A stretch of DNA of 64,000 nucleotides. Origin: Temnothorax longispinosus (Eukaryota > Arthropoda > Insecta > Hymenoptera > Formicidae). The DNA lies in the NCBI RefSeq assembly GCF_030848805.1, contig NC_092368.1, positions 12,330,856 through 12,394,855 of the forward strand. Reading direction: 5' to 3'. The notes beneath the pieces are model-generated. The model saw nothing but the letters and a program-made list of their open reading frames with translations, was not told the DNA's origin and did no database searches. This document shows, piece after piece, positions 1 through 12,948 of the stretch. Position 1 is the first letter of the stretch. The number at the start of each line of letters is the position of its first letter. A program made the translations under genes and the position numbers.

Positions 1-346
1 TTTTAAAAAATCTAGGAACGTTCCAAATTTTAATCGCTCCAGGAACGTTCCAAACTTCAACTAGCTCCCAGATTCAACATCACAGACACTGAAAACTCCT
101 TGCCAAACCATTTCAAAACCGAATCAATATTTAAAAACATGATTACGTTAAATTATGTAGATTTTTCTCCAATTTTCAGGCTTTCAGCCATATTCGATCA
201 GCCATCTTGGATTTCAAAACGGGGCACATGACTTTCGAAAGTACTAGTAAAGACTAATTTTTTGAGCTATCGAACGTCTTTGTAGGTCGCTTCAAATTTT
301 GGGCAGACAAGTGATCCGGTTGACGTAAAACGTCCCATATATATAT
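1..346. other. Unassigned AT-rich sequence (probable intron of the LMBR1-like gene)
   Basis: No ORF or inverted repeat of note. The 10-bp palindrome GGAACGTTCC occurs twice, near 15 and 52. The stretch probably lies in the intron before the first visible LMBR1-like exon, since that exon opens in mid-protein. Confidence 0.4.
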
Positions 347-2003
<1,657 letters not shown>

Positions 2004-2054
2004 CACACGGTTAAGATGTATCTAACTGTTGTGCAATGAACGGTGTCTTTGCAG

Positions 2055-5000
2055 ATATACCTGCTGCTTTTCCTGTTGCTATATATCTCGAGCTACGCGC
2101 TGATCGCGCGTTTCAGACGCCGGGATCGCGAGGATTACTTGTCGGTGGACGAGGATGAGGTCACCGTGTACAGGATCAGCCTCTGGCTGTGCACGGTTGC
2201 CCTGGCAATTTCCGTCGGCGCGACTCTCCTACTTCCGGTGTCTATTGCCAGTAATGAGGTCCTCATTTTGTACCCGAATAGCTACTACGTCAAGTGGCTC
2301 AACAGCTCCCTTATCCAAGGTAAAATCTTGAACTGAATAATCTGGGAAAATATATACTTCAACACGAGTTACTCGAAATATATAAGAAACAGATGCACAC
2401 ATATAGATAGAAAGATAGAAGAGTCGAAATGGAAAGTATAGCTTTATTTTATTCTGGGACAATCACCCAAGAGCAATCTTATCATAATTCGAGATAACAT
2501 TACAATTATAAAGAATTAATATTAACATATAATGAGACGAAAGAGATTAAGTTATTTACTTTAAGAAATTAAAGCATCAATAAGAATGCGAAGAAGGGTA
2601 GAACATATGAGGTGTACCAAGATAGCAACGTGTCTATTGTTGCTGGCATGTTGCCGACAACATAGTATGTGTTGCTACCAGAATTGTGGCAACTGAGTCC
2701 GCATTTGTCGGCAAGTTGATGCCTTCACGATATAACAATTTTGTATAGCAACTTGCCAGCAACTTGTTGGCAACTTATGCTGCGGTCTAACATTGTCTCA
2801 AAATTCGAACTGTTGCTGTCATGTTGCCGTAATAATTCATAGAATCACACAATGCTGTCATATTGCTAGCAACGCGAAGTAAATTTGATGCTGTTCTGTT
2901 GCCGACAAATTTCTGGCAATACATATATTCAATGTTGCCTGCATGTTGCTTCAGATATTAAATTACTCGAAATCAATTGAAGCAAATGTATGGCAAGTTG
3001 CCAGCATCATAAGCAATCACAGGTTTGCGCAATTTTGCTCAGACACGCTTTGCTGTCTGGGTACGTTGTTCTGTTTTAATTGATCTAATATCATTAAAAT
3101 TATTAATAGATAAAAATATAGTAGATACAAGTTAAAAATTTTCGAGAAGAGTTTCGTTAATTCACAAATTAAATGCACTTACAAATCATAGTTTTGTGAA
3201 TTGAGAGTACAGGTTTATTTGCGTAATTATAGCAGATATATTTCACTAGCGATATTATGTACTGATAAAAAGATACCGACGATGAATTCATGCGATATAA
3301 TTATCTTACATCTTCAATTTATATTTTCGTGTAAAAGTCATATTGTTTAATTAACAAGTTTAATTTCCCATTGACAGGTCTATGGAACCACGTATTCCTA
3401 TTTTCGAATTTATCGCTCTTTGTGTTTCTGCCTTTCGCCTATCTCTTTACGGAGTCTGAAGGTTTCGAAGGCCATAAAAAGGTAAGACAAAATCCTGAAT
3501 GACTTCTAATCTGTCCCACCTTTTGTAACTATGCTGCGATCGTAGGGCGTGATGGCGAGGGTGTACGAGACAGTGACAGTTCTCTGTCTCTTGGGTACTC
3601 TCGTACTGGGAATGACCTATGTCCTGTCGGCCTTGTTAGATTATCAAAACTCAAGTTTGCACACGTTGCTCAGTAAGTATACATAACATATACAAAATTG
3701 ATAATCTTGTATATAATTTAGAATTTAGATATATCTGGGCGATAAAGTTACGACATCGAATAAGACCATGGATTTGATACAATTTACAGATTTATGGAGT
3801 TATTATCTGCCTTTCCTGTACTCCTGCGTCTCGTTTGTTGGCGTAGTAATGTTATTGCGTAAGTATCACGCATTTTTCGCATAACTCCGTTGTCCGCGCA
3901 GCACAGAAAAATCAATTTGCAATATTCTTCAAATGTAATATTTTTTTCCATGAACTTACTCTAATTCATTGAATCGCTTTATCTTTAGTATGCACTCCAG
4001 TGGGATTCGTACGACTGTTTGACGTGGTGGGGTCGTTTCTTGTTAAACCCCAATTTCTGAAGAACTTGGATGAGGAGTTCTTCGCGTATAGATTAGAGGA
4101 GGACTGTATCCGTAGGAGGTAAGCATTTCTCTTCCTTTTTCTTGTATTCTTATGTATATCCAGTATCGCGAATTGTCTAACCTTTTTTTACATATCTAAA
4201 TCAACATCTGTTCAGATTGCAGCACGTGAAAGCTACGGGAAAATCGTACGTGTCGCCGGTGCCGATGTCGCCGGCGATGAGTTGCGGCTGGTCGATGCAC
4301 GAGGACGACGAGCCGCTGCTGTGCATAAGCCCAGGTTTGCTGTGTCTAAGGAATGGTGCTCTGCAAAAAGGCCTTTCTCAACGGCTGGACGATGTTCAGA
4401 GGCGACGACAGCTGCTGGACCAACAGCGGAGGACCTGGTGGGTCCGGCGCACGCTACTTTATCCGGTAGCGATGCTGGCGCTGCTCATTTTGTCCACCGC
4501 CACGGCTCTATTAGCGGTGCAAAATACTATAGAATTACTGATAGGCATCAAGGCGTTGCCGTTGAGCACGAGGGTTCGTACGTACTTTATTTCCTCCGAA
4601 TTAATCGACTTTCTAGTCATGAACTCGCGCTGCAATTATTAATTTGAATTATCGTTATATTAATTAACATAAAAATGGTGAATTTATAGTTTTGCGTGCT
4701 GTAATAAGGCTCCTGGGTAGTCACCGCGGCCATATTGAATTCTTGAGGCGAGAAATAACCCTATTTTGTCGTGTGTGTCATTCTCAAATAAAAAGACATT
4801 TCGATAAAAAATCACTATATATCGTTTTGAAACACTTCTAAAATTGACCAAAAACTATCCTTTTCCCTCGACAATAAACAACCATAAAACAAAACCTAAA
4901 CATACGGGAAAACGGTTTGTTTTATGGCTGTTTGTTTATTGTCGAGGAAAAAAGATAGTTTTCGGTCAATTATATGAGTTTCACGAATACATTAAACGTT

Positions 5001-8000
5001 ATAGCACAAGTACAGAGCGAATAATAAGGAAATTGCACGCACGACAAAATAGGGTTCTTAACATGTCACAGAGGACAGAGTTCTCCATTAAACAGAGTTC
5101 TTATTTCTACCGCTACGGCACGTCGCCACCGTCAATGCGGAATTCTCGGCTCAGGGACCAAAGCACGTATTATGGAATTTTTCGGAATGGATTCCGATCG
5201 GAATTGTTTAGGGCTGCGTTCGAAAACTTCACTCGGGTGCACACCAGCGTTGTTTCGTCTTTGTTCAATTTTTAGTAAGTAACAAAGACAGAACGACGCG
5301 GTGTGCACCCGCGAGTAAAATTTCGAACGCATTTCTTAGATTTCTATTGTGTTTTCTAGGGAAAGCGGAATAATTCCGATCGGAATCGATCCTTCCAATA
5401 AAAAAAATCAATTACAGATTTATTGTACCAAATAATTTATTTCGTAAATTATTTAACTGATGATAGTATCGTTTTCTTCATCTAATTTTAATTTTACTTT
5501 AAAAAATTATAAAGGTACTGTTTTTTTTATTTCAACAGCAATTTACGCTCGGCATCAGTTCTCTGTCTAAGCTCGGGCCTGTCGGTGCGGCCATCGAGGT
5601 AGCGGTGATCCTTTACCTGGCCGTGACTAGCGCAATCGGCCTGTACGTCTTACCGGGCGTGAGAATCGTCCAACCAAAATTTCGCTCCACACCGCTCACC
5701 CATCTCATTGCAAATTGCGCCCTTTTGCTTGTGCTAAGTTCGGCATTACCGCTATTATCGCGAATCCTAGGTAAGCTGGATGTTTATTTATATCCCACAA
5801 AAACGTTTCAATCCTAGTTATATTCTAAAATAATTGAAATTAATAATAAAATGTTCTGTGTGCTTGCTCTTGTTTTTTCTCATTCAACTACTAGATATAC
5901 AATCTGCATATTTACAGGGTTAAAAAAACTATAACAATTAATAAGGGGAAGGCCAATAATCGAGCAATAATGGATGTTATTCATATAATTATTAATCACA
6001 TATATGTGAACAACGGAACGTTTCGACTTCACCGAGTCTTCTTCAGCCGTAGAATAATCGCAATGTAATTCCTAACTAACCATATAAAATTCTTAACCGA
6101 CAGAGCCACATCACCATTCGAAGGTTTGACAAATACATACAGGGATATTGTCGTTGCATCTATGAAGTCAAAGGTAAAAACGGAGGTCGTCAGCGAGCAA
6201 ATTAACTTATTAACATAATGGATTCCTCGTTCGGAGGCGAGAATAAATCGGGTCCAGTCCATAAGAATTGTTGCTTCGTTGTTTAGTCAAGGTTGTGTAG
6301 TCAAGGTGTAAAAAATAGTTGTCTGAAAAGAAGTTATATGTGACTAAAATGTCGCTAATCTAAGATCTATTAAGACACATATATTTGTCAAAATATCTTT
6401 CAAAGTGCGATGTAATGCTCTGGCTCGTGTTACTGATGTCAAATGACTGCGTAAATTGTCAGGACGGACCATGGTGGAAGAACACACTCCACCATGGGAC
6501 GAACAGAGTTATAAACAAATAACAGTGTATAGGGAAAATAATGTTTTATGTTAAATCAACCAAAATTCGCTAAGTTTTGTGATTGGTCAGCTCAAGTATG
6601 CTGAAATATGAATCATCCAGAAATTCTGTGTCTTTATTAGAATTGATCCCATTTTTTTGTTCCTTAAGGAGATCCTGCAGCCATATGATTTACCGACATT
6701 ATCGTTTTTCGATGGATCTTTCAATTGGCTTTATAGAATTGCAACAATATTTTACAGAATTAAAGCACGTACAAAAATCTAGAGTAACAAACACCAAAAA
6801 ATTAAAAATATTACTTATTTGGGCACATACGCATCTGTCACCTGACGACAATATTTGCTTAAAACAAAAATTCTGCAGTTTATACATACATAATGTTTAT
6901 CATCTGCCCTTGGGAAAACATGTAGGAATAATATCGTGCAAGTAGAAGTAAAATTCAATGCGTACAAAAAAAGATCTATTGAAAAATTATTTTAGTAATG
7001 CAAATACGGATGCAGAATGACAAGAAGAGCAGCAACAGTAGTTGTTGGATCTTGCGAGAGATGGCGAGCAATCGAAAAAAGGACAGATGTCATTTCGTTA
7101 GACAAAGACGGATATAGGGAAAACAAAATTAGAAAGGTTGACATTATTGACATCGAGGAAGTTCGCCCAGTCACTGCAGGATCCCCTTAATGTGTAACAT
7201 CTCCCGATATGAGTCTGTTATAATAATTCGCTTCTGAATCGAGTATTACTGTACTGTCCCAATCAAAAGTATGATTATATTTCGTAATGTGTTCGGAAAT
7301 CACAGAATGTCTAGATGGATCTGTTCTGATATTGTTTTTGTGTTCGTTTAATCTAGTTTTTAGTTGTCGCTTGGTTGTATGTGATTAATAATTATATGAA
7401 TTAACATCCATTATTGCTCGATTATTGGCCTTTCCCTTATTAATTGTTATAATTATACGAGCGTACTAGTTTATTTAATAAAAAAACTATGTTCTTTCAT
7501 ATATGACGAGGGATTCTTTGACTGATATATATTTAGAATCAATAATTTTATTAACAAAAATGTCAAAGTACAAATAACTTTCGTGTTATAAGAAAAGAAG
7601 AGGATTTACGAACGAAACATAACGAAAAATTATAGATAACAAAACGGATAACGAAATTACTATCTGGCGATTGAAAGAAGTAATTTTTAAAAATGGCGCT
7701 TTACATGGAATAAGACTTTATTATTGCTTTGCTCACATTCCTTCTGATTTATGCTTTTCTCAGGAATGACAAACTTTGATCTACTGGGTGATTTTGGACG
7801 CATCGAGTGGCTTGGTAACTTCAAGCTCGTGCTCCTCTACAATCTGATCTTCGCGACGGCGGCGATTAGCTGCCTGACCACCAAGTTTACAGCGACTGTG
7901 CGCAAGGAGATTTACACCCGTCTGAGGAGCAGCCTGCTCGGCATCTTCAGAACTACCAGCGTCACCGCCGACGCAAAGAAATATTCACCGTCGTCAGGGA

Positions 8001-8023
8001 TGTTTTCTACAAAGGAAGATTAG
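2055..8023 (+). CDS. lili: LMBR1/lilipod-family multipass membrane protein (5'-partial)
   Basis: Eight exons with GT..AG junctions and consistent phases: 2055-2319, 3378-3481, 3546-3672, 3790-3858, 3989-4118, 4216-4573, 5539-5770 and 7764-8023 (TAG). Together they encode 514 residues. The first visible codons already lie in a membrane segment (YLLLFLLLYISSY), so the start codon is upstream. About nine hydrophobic segments are visible. They are split by a roughly 110-residue Arg/Lys-rich cytoplasmic loop, spanning exons 5 and 6, between the fifth and sixth helices. This layout and the motifs YRISLWLC, FTESEGFEG and NFDLLGDFGRIEWLGNF match LMBR1/LMBR1L (lipocalin-interacting receptor) and fly lilipod, which acts in BMP signalling in germline stem cells; function here is inferred from family. 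The introns are full of MITEs, and the last (5771-7763) holds a Penelope remnant. Confidence 0.93.
2618..3060. repeat. MITE family B, copy 1 (LMBR1-like intron 1)
   Basis: Imperfect terminal repeats (CAAGATAGCAACGTGTCT against CCAGACAGCAAAGCGTGTCT) flanked by a GTAC direct repeat at 2614-2617 and 3061-3064. The interior is full of TTGCTGGCAA and TTGCCGACAA variants. A second copy in the opposite orientation lies at 25317-25787. Confidence 0.75.
4842..4971. repeat. Palindromic MITE (LMBR1-like intron 6)
   Basis: A 130-bp hairpin: AATTGACCAAAAACTAT at the left is answered by its complement near 4960, around a loop near 4905. Flanking sequence 4748-4775 is itself partly inverted near 5035-5060, suggesting a larger nested unit. 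Confidence 0.8.
5170..5395. repeat. Palindromic MITE (LMBR1-like intron 6)
   Basis: Arms carrying ATTCCGATCGGAAT and CGGGTGCACACC are inverted about a centre near 5275. The ORFs read through it are products of the palindrome. Confidence 0.7.
6017..6048 (-). ncRNA. Hammerhead-ribozyme-like core of the Penelope element
   Basis: On the minus strand CTGAAGA is followed by a four-pair stem (GACT..AGTC) and GAAACG, the conserved hammerhead order CUGANGA - stem II - GAAA. I could not find a convincing stem I, so self-cleavage is doubtful. Hammerheads in Penelope-like termini are established knowledge. Confidence 0.5.
6574..7379 (-). pseudogene. Penelope GIY-YIG endonuclease C-terminus, split by a MITE
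   Basis: Minus-strand reading from 7379 gives a frame with TKRQLKTRLNEH, then HSVISEH and ILDSEANYY, the hallmark end of the Penelope GIY-YIG endonuclease. An extra G near 7208 shifts the frame. At the TTAA at 7187-7190 a 527-bp MITE intrudes. On its far side, from 6663, the frame resumes with KEQKNGIN and ends at TAG at 6574-6576. Catalytic Arg and Glu are still recognisable, but the gene is dead: 5'-truncated, frameshifted and interrupted. Confidence 0.75.
6664..7190. repeat. TTAA-flanked piggyBac-type MITE, family C, copy 1
   Basis: Bounded by TTAA at 6664-6667 and 7187-7190, with ends AAGGAGATCCTGCAG and CTGCAGGATCCCCTT. It interrupts the Penelope endonuclease frame. Full-length relative at 50520-51048; shorter palindromic relatives at 13246-13592 and 14585-14915. 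Confidence 0.85.
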
Positions 8024-8410
8024 ACTGATTTGTTATATTATTATATAATTAATTAAACAGAGAGAGAAAAGAGACGCCGGAACCTTGCGAAAGTTTGCCC
8101 GGTTTTTATGTTCTTGTATGCAGAATTACAAGGAGTCTCTCAAAGACGTGAGAAATTTATGCCGTACGACGTATGTAGGAAAGCAGTTGCAGAGCTCTCA
8201 AACTTGCAGATCTTTGGACGTGCTAATCCTTCGATGCTTGAAGTCTTGGACTGGACTGGATCGTTAGATTCTTACGTGCTCGAGCGATCACGCCGAGGTC
8301 TTCTGTATTTTCATGTTCCAAGGTTCCAAGATTCCAAAACTGCTCGTTTCTTTTAATCTTTTAAGAATTTATGAATCTAAACATAATCTAAATATATGAC
8401 AGTATATTTA

Positions 8411-8416
8411 AATAAA
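8411..8416 (+). terminator. Poly(A) signal of the LMBR1-like gene
   Basis: AATAAA 388 bp after the stop codon, followed by a GT-rich stretch. It is the first good signal downstream. Confidence 0.6.
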
Positions 8417-9338
8417 GGTGTTGCTTCGTGTTCAAAAGATTGGCTTTTCCAAGGAATTTGAATTGGTTACATTGAAATCACCGGCAAACTTCGTCGGTGA
8501 TCAAAATATAATCTTGATTATATCCCTTCCTTTTTTTTAAGGATAATGCGTTTTTGCTCTTGCGCCATCGAAAATCGCTGCATTAAAGAGCCAATGAAAC
8601 TTTCGTAAGAGCCAAGAAGTTTATCGCTTAGAGTAAGCGAACGCTAGTGATTATTTGTAATTAAGACGCGCGAAGCCAGTCAAGGGTAGCGATCATGACG
8701 GAAATGTGAAAAGTGAAAAGTTTTACCATTAACTTCAATGGTGAAAATTTTCACTTTTCACAGATAAAGTTACTTTTCAAAGATAAAGTTACATGATCGC
8801 TACCAAGAACATGTAGTCCGATAAGGACAAAAGGCGGTCACATCCGTAATACATAGCGTTAAATATTTATTTATTACATTAATGCTATTTTTAAGAATAT
8901 GTTTGTCCGGGCCCGGGAAAAGGACCCAGTAATTGAGCGAGTATGTGTCACGATCGAATGATTAGTTTATAGTGGATGTAAGGACTGCAAGGAGGATACG
9001 ATACAATTTACGCATATATAAGGTGTTCGGTGAAATTGTTCATCAATGTACTGGGCAAGAATCTATCCTCCGCGAAAAGAATCTTCGATGAATTCATTTA
9101 CCTTATTTTATAATTTCCAATTGTGCATAAAAGAAAAAACAGTTTCAATTTAAATAATAAATTTTAATGACTGCTTGAAATAAAAACCTAAGAAATATTA
9201 ACTGGGTTATAACGAAAGCGTAAGGAATTGTTTAACATCTCATGCGGAATACGAAATGTTCTTAGACTGAATAAATCGCAATAAAATGAGATTTTAAGAG
9301 ACTTATACATATTCAATTGCATAAAGTGTACGCAACAC
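8417..9338. other. Intergenic sequence with one small MITE
   Basis: Apart from a hairpin MITE at 8685-8804 I see no gene, RNA or long repeat. No ORF here resembles a known family. Confidence 0.4.
8685..8804. repeat. Palindromic MITE, GGTAGCGATCATG ends
   Basis: Inverted ends GGTAGCGATCATG enclose a GTGAAAAGTGAAAA hairpin. A relative lies at 36262-36396. Confidence 0.8.
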
Positions 9339-9429
9339 TAAAAGAAGGTTACCCGGCCAATATTTGAGCAAAAAAATATAGATGTTCAAAATTAAAATTT
9401 ATTAAATAAAAAAATATATATATATATAT

Positions 9430-9579
9430 GGAGGGGTAAAAGCCATAGTGGTGTAAGTCAAATTTTTTTAATTAACTCGTGTGCATAGATGCAATCTGTA
9501 CAATATATAAATTGCATCTATGCTTACGAGACAATACTTTTAAAAATTTGACTTACACCACTATGGCTTTTACCCCTCC
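9430..9579. repeat. Palindromic MITE nested in a Penelope terminus
   Basis: GGAGGGGTAAAAGCCATAG at the left and its exact complement at the right, arms of about 45 bp. It is absent from the opposite Penelope arm, so it is the later insertion. Confidence 0.9.
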
Positions 9580-9670
9580 ACAATATAATGACAATCATTT
9601 ACGTTTCGACCTACTTGATTTTTATCAGAACGTTCTAATATATTTCTCTTAATGTAATTTTATTAGAACG

Positions 9671-9702
9671 TTCTGATGAAGATCAGTAGGTCGAAACGTA
9701 AA
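9671..9702 (+). ncRNA. Hammerhead-like core
   Basis: CTGATGA, a stem GATC-AGTA-GGTC, then GAAACG. Stems I and III are not convincing. The mirrored copy near 9608-9635 (minus) has CTGATAA instead, losing a core G. Confidence 0.45.
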
Positions 9703-9758
9703 TGATTGTCATTATACATATATATGTATGTGTATATATATATATATAATATATAAAA

Positions 9759-9807
<49 letters not shown>

Positions 9808-10025
9808 TAAATTTTTATTTAATAAATTTTAATTTTAAACTAACATCTATATTTTTTTGCTCGAATATTGGCCGGGTAACCTTTTAGCTTTGCTATTATC
9901 GAGCGTATGTGTCTTGTTTTTATTGTATACAACACATAACAAGTCACACGATACTTTAGACACTTGCGAAGCAATGATGAAAAAGCTGACGAAACTGTTT
10001 TATAAGTAGAAAATCGTAATGATAC

Positions 10026-10894
10026 AAAAGGACCACGCACTAATTATATGAAAAAAGTGGCCATCGTTAAAATCGACGAAAACTACGGAAAACTGTAGTT
10101 TGTGTGATGCCGATGAAAAGTTCAAATCCGCACAACCCTCAAAATATGCTAGTTTTTAAGCTACGAGCCTATAAAGGTAATATTGATGGTATAAAACGTA
10201 CACATATTATACATAGTATACCCACTCTTAGCGTTACCCAAGATCAACCAGCGTGGAGGTGGTGAGTGTCTGATCTCCTTTTTTGTTCTTGTTTTTATTT
10301 TTTTAATATCTTTTATTTTTTTAATATTTTTAATTTTTTTAATATTTAATATTTTTTTTTATCTCATAATGTTTTTCTGTTGTCTCAAACATCTTGATTT
10401 GTCAATTGTCAAAATATGCTATAATTGATAGTTTTTTATACCACGAGCCTAATAAAGGTAATATTCGTGGTATAAAAAACTATCAATTATAGCATATTTT
10501 GACAATTGGCAAATCAAGGAGTTTGAGACAATAGAAAAACACTATGTGATAAAAAGAAAAAAAAAACAAAAAATATAAAATAATAAAAAAATATTAAATA
10601 ATAAATAAAAAATATTAAAAAAATAAAAACAAGAACAAGAAAGGAGATCAGACACTCACCACCTCCACGCTGGTTGATCTTGGGTAACGCTAAGAGTGGG
10701 TATACTATGTATAATATGTGTACGTTTTATACCACCAATATTACCTTTATAGGCTCGTAGCTTAAAAACTAATATATTTTGAGGGTTGTGCGGATTTGAA
10801 CTTTTCATCGGCATCACACAAACTACAGTTTTCCGTAGTTTTCGTCGATTTTAACGGTGGCCACTTTTTTCATATAATTAGTGCGTGGTCCTTT
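10026..10894. repeat. 870-bp palindromic element
   Basis: Near-perfect inverted repeat with ends AAAGGACCACGCACTAATT and complement, centre near 10455. Each arm has a GC-rich segment (GTTACCCAAGATCAACCAGC) followed by a T-run. No coding sequence. Confidence 0.9.
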
Positions 10895-12189
10895 GAAGAC
10901 CATCTTTTTCATATATTATATACCTATATATAAAAAAATCCCGAGTCTTTGAACGATATCAGAGATGATGGTTTCTTCTTTTTAAGGTATTCCTTTCATG
11001 ACACCAAAGTCTTAAGAATTAACTAATTTTTTGGTACGAGAAAGGTAAAATGCATATCTTTACGCCAGAAAAAAATTAAACCACATTACCGAACATATAA
11101 AGAAGAATTATGATTTTGAAAATTTGATATTTTATATGTGACGTTATCGAAAAAGTCTATTTTCTACATTTCAATGTAATAATTTGTTTATCTTAAGATT
11201 TAAGATATTAAATATTAACTGCGCTACATATTCGCTAAACTCTATACTTTCGATAGTGCCGATAAAAATACAGAGTCACCGAATATTTAAACAAAATATT
11301 TATGTTAAAAGTTGACTTGAAATGTGGTTTATAGATGAATATTTTTGATGGCGACTTTCAAGGAATTATTTGGCAACGCTGGCGCTGCAAGCTGTGCGCT
11401 CATGTCACACTTCATTCATAATGTACGGTTTATTATCAACTTTTATTTTTACAAATTGTCCCTTATTTTTGCCCACATGACTCCTCACTTTATGTTTCTT
11501 ATCACTCATTATTATTATAAAATCTCTCTTTGATAAAAAGAAAATGTCACAATATTCTTTGATTAATGAAATTGACACTTACATTGACACTTTTGTTATC
11601 AACTTCACATTTTACAACCGGCGCCCTGAAAAGCGCAGCGTTGCCATATTGTTCTGATAGTAAAATTTACTGAAAAATAAAAAATTTCTAAACACATAAT
11701 ATTTTCACTTTTTTCTTATAATTAAACATAATAATCAATTATAACTTGATTTTATATAAGTTTAATGCAATATACAAGAGTTTGCTGAGGCCCTGCTTAA
11801 GCGCCTACAAAATACGCTCCTCCGTGAAAGGAATACCTTAATATCGTAGGGAATATCACGACTTCTCTATTAATTGCTATGTTGCTAGACCACACAACTT
11901 TTCCATCAAAACGTTAAGATACTTCATGTATCTGAATCTATGTCATGTTTTAGATCTAGTCATGTTTTTAGATATTTACATACTTTTTAACATGTACGGT
12001 TTTTTCACGCCGTATCTTTCGTTTTAATTTGCGTTTATTTAATTTATCCGAGTAATATACGTAAGGAAATAACGAAATATATCTTGATCTACTATATTTA
12101 CACTCTCATCAAAATTGTACAAAAATCACCATTATTAAATTAAATATAATTCACAAATGTATCTATCTATTATTGTAGATAATACCAGT
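10895..12189. other. Intergenic region with no recognised gene
   Basis: AT-rich. A weak inverted pair (TTGGCAACGCTGGCGC near 11371 and GCGCAGCGTTGCCA near 11633) may mark a small degraded element. A 34-codon minus-strand ORF (11405-11509) is too short to support. The last few hundred bases are probably YRDC 3' UTR. Confidence 0.4.
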
Positions 12190-12948
12190 TTAATCACATA
12201 TTATGTGCGTTACTCTACCGTCATGTCCGTCATTCAGACCGTGCCTGCGTAATACCCCGATGATATAATTCGCATTGATACCGTGACGCACGACCGTAAA
12301 ACAGCATGGTTTTGACACATCTACCACAGTGGAACCGATCCGACGTGTATCCTTCTGCTTTTTGGAATTCTTGGAGCCGTGGAAAACGCCGTCTAGCTCC
12401 GGCCACAACGCGCGGAACTCGTTTGGGTGCAAACTGCTCGGCTCGCTGCTGACGTTGGCACTGGTGAGCGCAAGCGGACCAACAATCTGGGCGACGCTGC
12501 GCACAAACTTGTCGTCGGGCACGCGGATGCCCACAGTATCGACGCCTGGGTTCAGAGTTCGGTTCAGGGCAGACGTGCGTCGCAAGCATATCGTGTAGGG
12601 TCCAGGAAGTAAATACTCCAGCATATTGGGTGGGATGTCATCCAGGATCCCCCATGTACCTACCTCCTTGACATTGCTCAGGCAGATTGCGAGCGGCTTC
12701 CTCTCGTCTCGTCGCTTAATCTCGTACAGCCGCTGGACAGCTCGCGAATTGGCAGCCAGGCAGGCCAGACCATATACTGTATCCGTTGGTATTGCAATCA
12801 CCTTGCCTTGCCGCAACAGTTCCGCCGCCATTGCGACACTCCGGTCACCGCCGCAGAAGAAGTGTTTCTCCTCTGGTCCGAGCATATTCATTTCTTCCTT
12901 GGCTTTATTCATAACGACTTTCATGGGGCCCATTGACCTAGGACTCAT
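12190..12948 (-). CDS. Yrdc: YRDC/Sua5 threonylcarbamoyl-AMP synthase
   Basis: A single-exon frame of 252 codons. The track-style start at 12978 is a GTG; the first ATG is at 12948 and is preferred. The product matches the YrdC/Sua5 family, which makes threonylcarbamoyl-AMP from Thr, bicarbonate and ATP for t6A37 of ANN-decoding tRNAs. Visible hallmarks in order: PTDTVYGLAC near residue 50, the nucleotide-binding KRRDERKPL, LLPGPYT, GVDTVGIRVPD and LTSANVSSEPS. The length is close to human YRDC, and there is no C-terminal Sua5 domain. The N-terminus is Met-rich and basic; a mitochondrial targeting role is possible but not demonstrable. POLR3K lies upstream in the same orientation, and a family C MITE (13246-13592) sits between them. 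Confidence 0.93.
   Translation of the reverse strand: MSPRSMGPMKVVMNKAKEEMNMLGPEEKHFFCGGDRSVAMAAELLRQGKVIAIPTDTVYGLACLAANSRAVQRLYEIKRRDERKPLAICLSNVKEVGTWGILDDIPPNMLEYLLPGPYTICLRRTSALNRTLNPGVDTVGIRVPDDKFVRSVAQIVGPLALTSANVSSEPSSLHPNEFRALWPELDGVFHGSKNSKKQKDTRRIGSTVVDVSKPCCFTVVRHGINANYIIGVLRRHGLNDGHDGRVTHIICD

Larger units (their letters stand above)
5935..7445 (-). mobile_element. Penelope-like retroelement, 5'-truncated, in LMBR1-like intron 7
   Basis: Read on the minus strand it contains the end of a GIY-YIG endonuclease frame (7379 to 6574, interrupted by a MITE), an untranslated stretch, a hammerhead-like core (6048-6017) and a terminal block TGCTCGATTATTGGCC (near 5965-5950). At the other end (7385-7445) the same terminal block is present in inverted orientation, the arrangement known for truncated Penelope copies. 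No reverse transcriptase remains. Confidence 0.8.
9339..9888. mobile_element. Head-to-head Penelope termini
   Basis: Two copies of a Penelope-type terminus face each other around a centre near 9650. Each has a hammerhead-like core and a TGCTC(G/A)AATATTGGCC block, separated by expanded TA tracts. Outer ends are CTAAAAGAAGGTTACCCGG and its near complement. The left arm is interrupted by a 150-bp MITE (9430-9579). Confidence 0.65.

Noticed and set aside
15..61. Heat-shock-element-like GGAACGTTCC pair
   Set aside because: Only two isolated units, with no adjacent promoter or gene start.
10205..10270. Possible Pol III small RNA in the arm of the 870-bp palindrome (GC-rich block followed by a T-run)
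   Set aside because: No A/B box, snRNA or 5S match that I recognise, and it is duplicated only because of the palindrome.
11405..11509. 34-codon minus-strand basic ORF
   Set aside because: Too short, no splice context or recognisable family.
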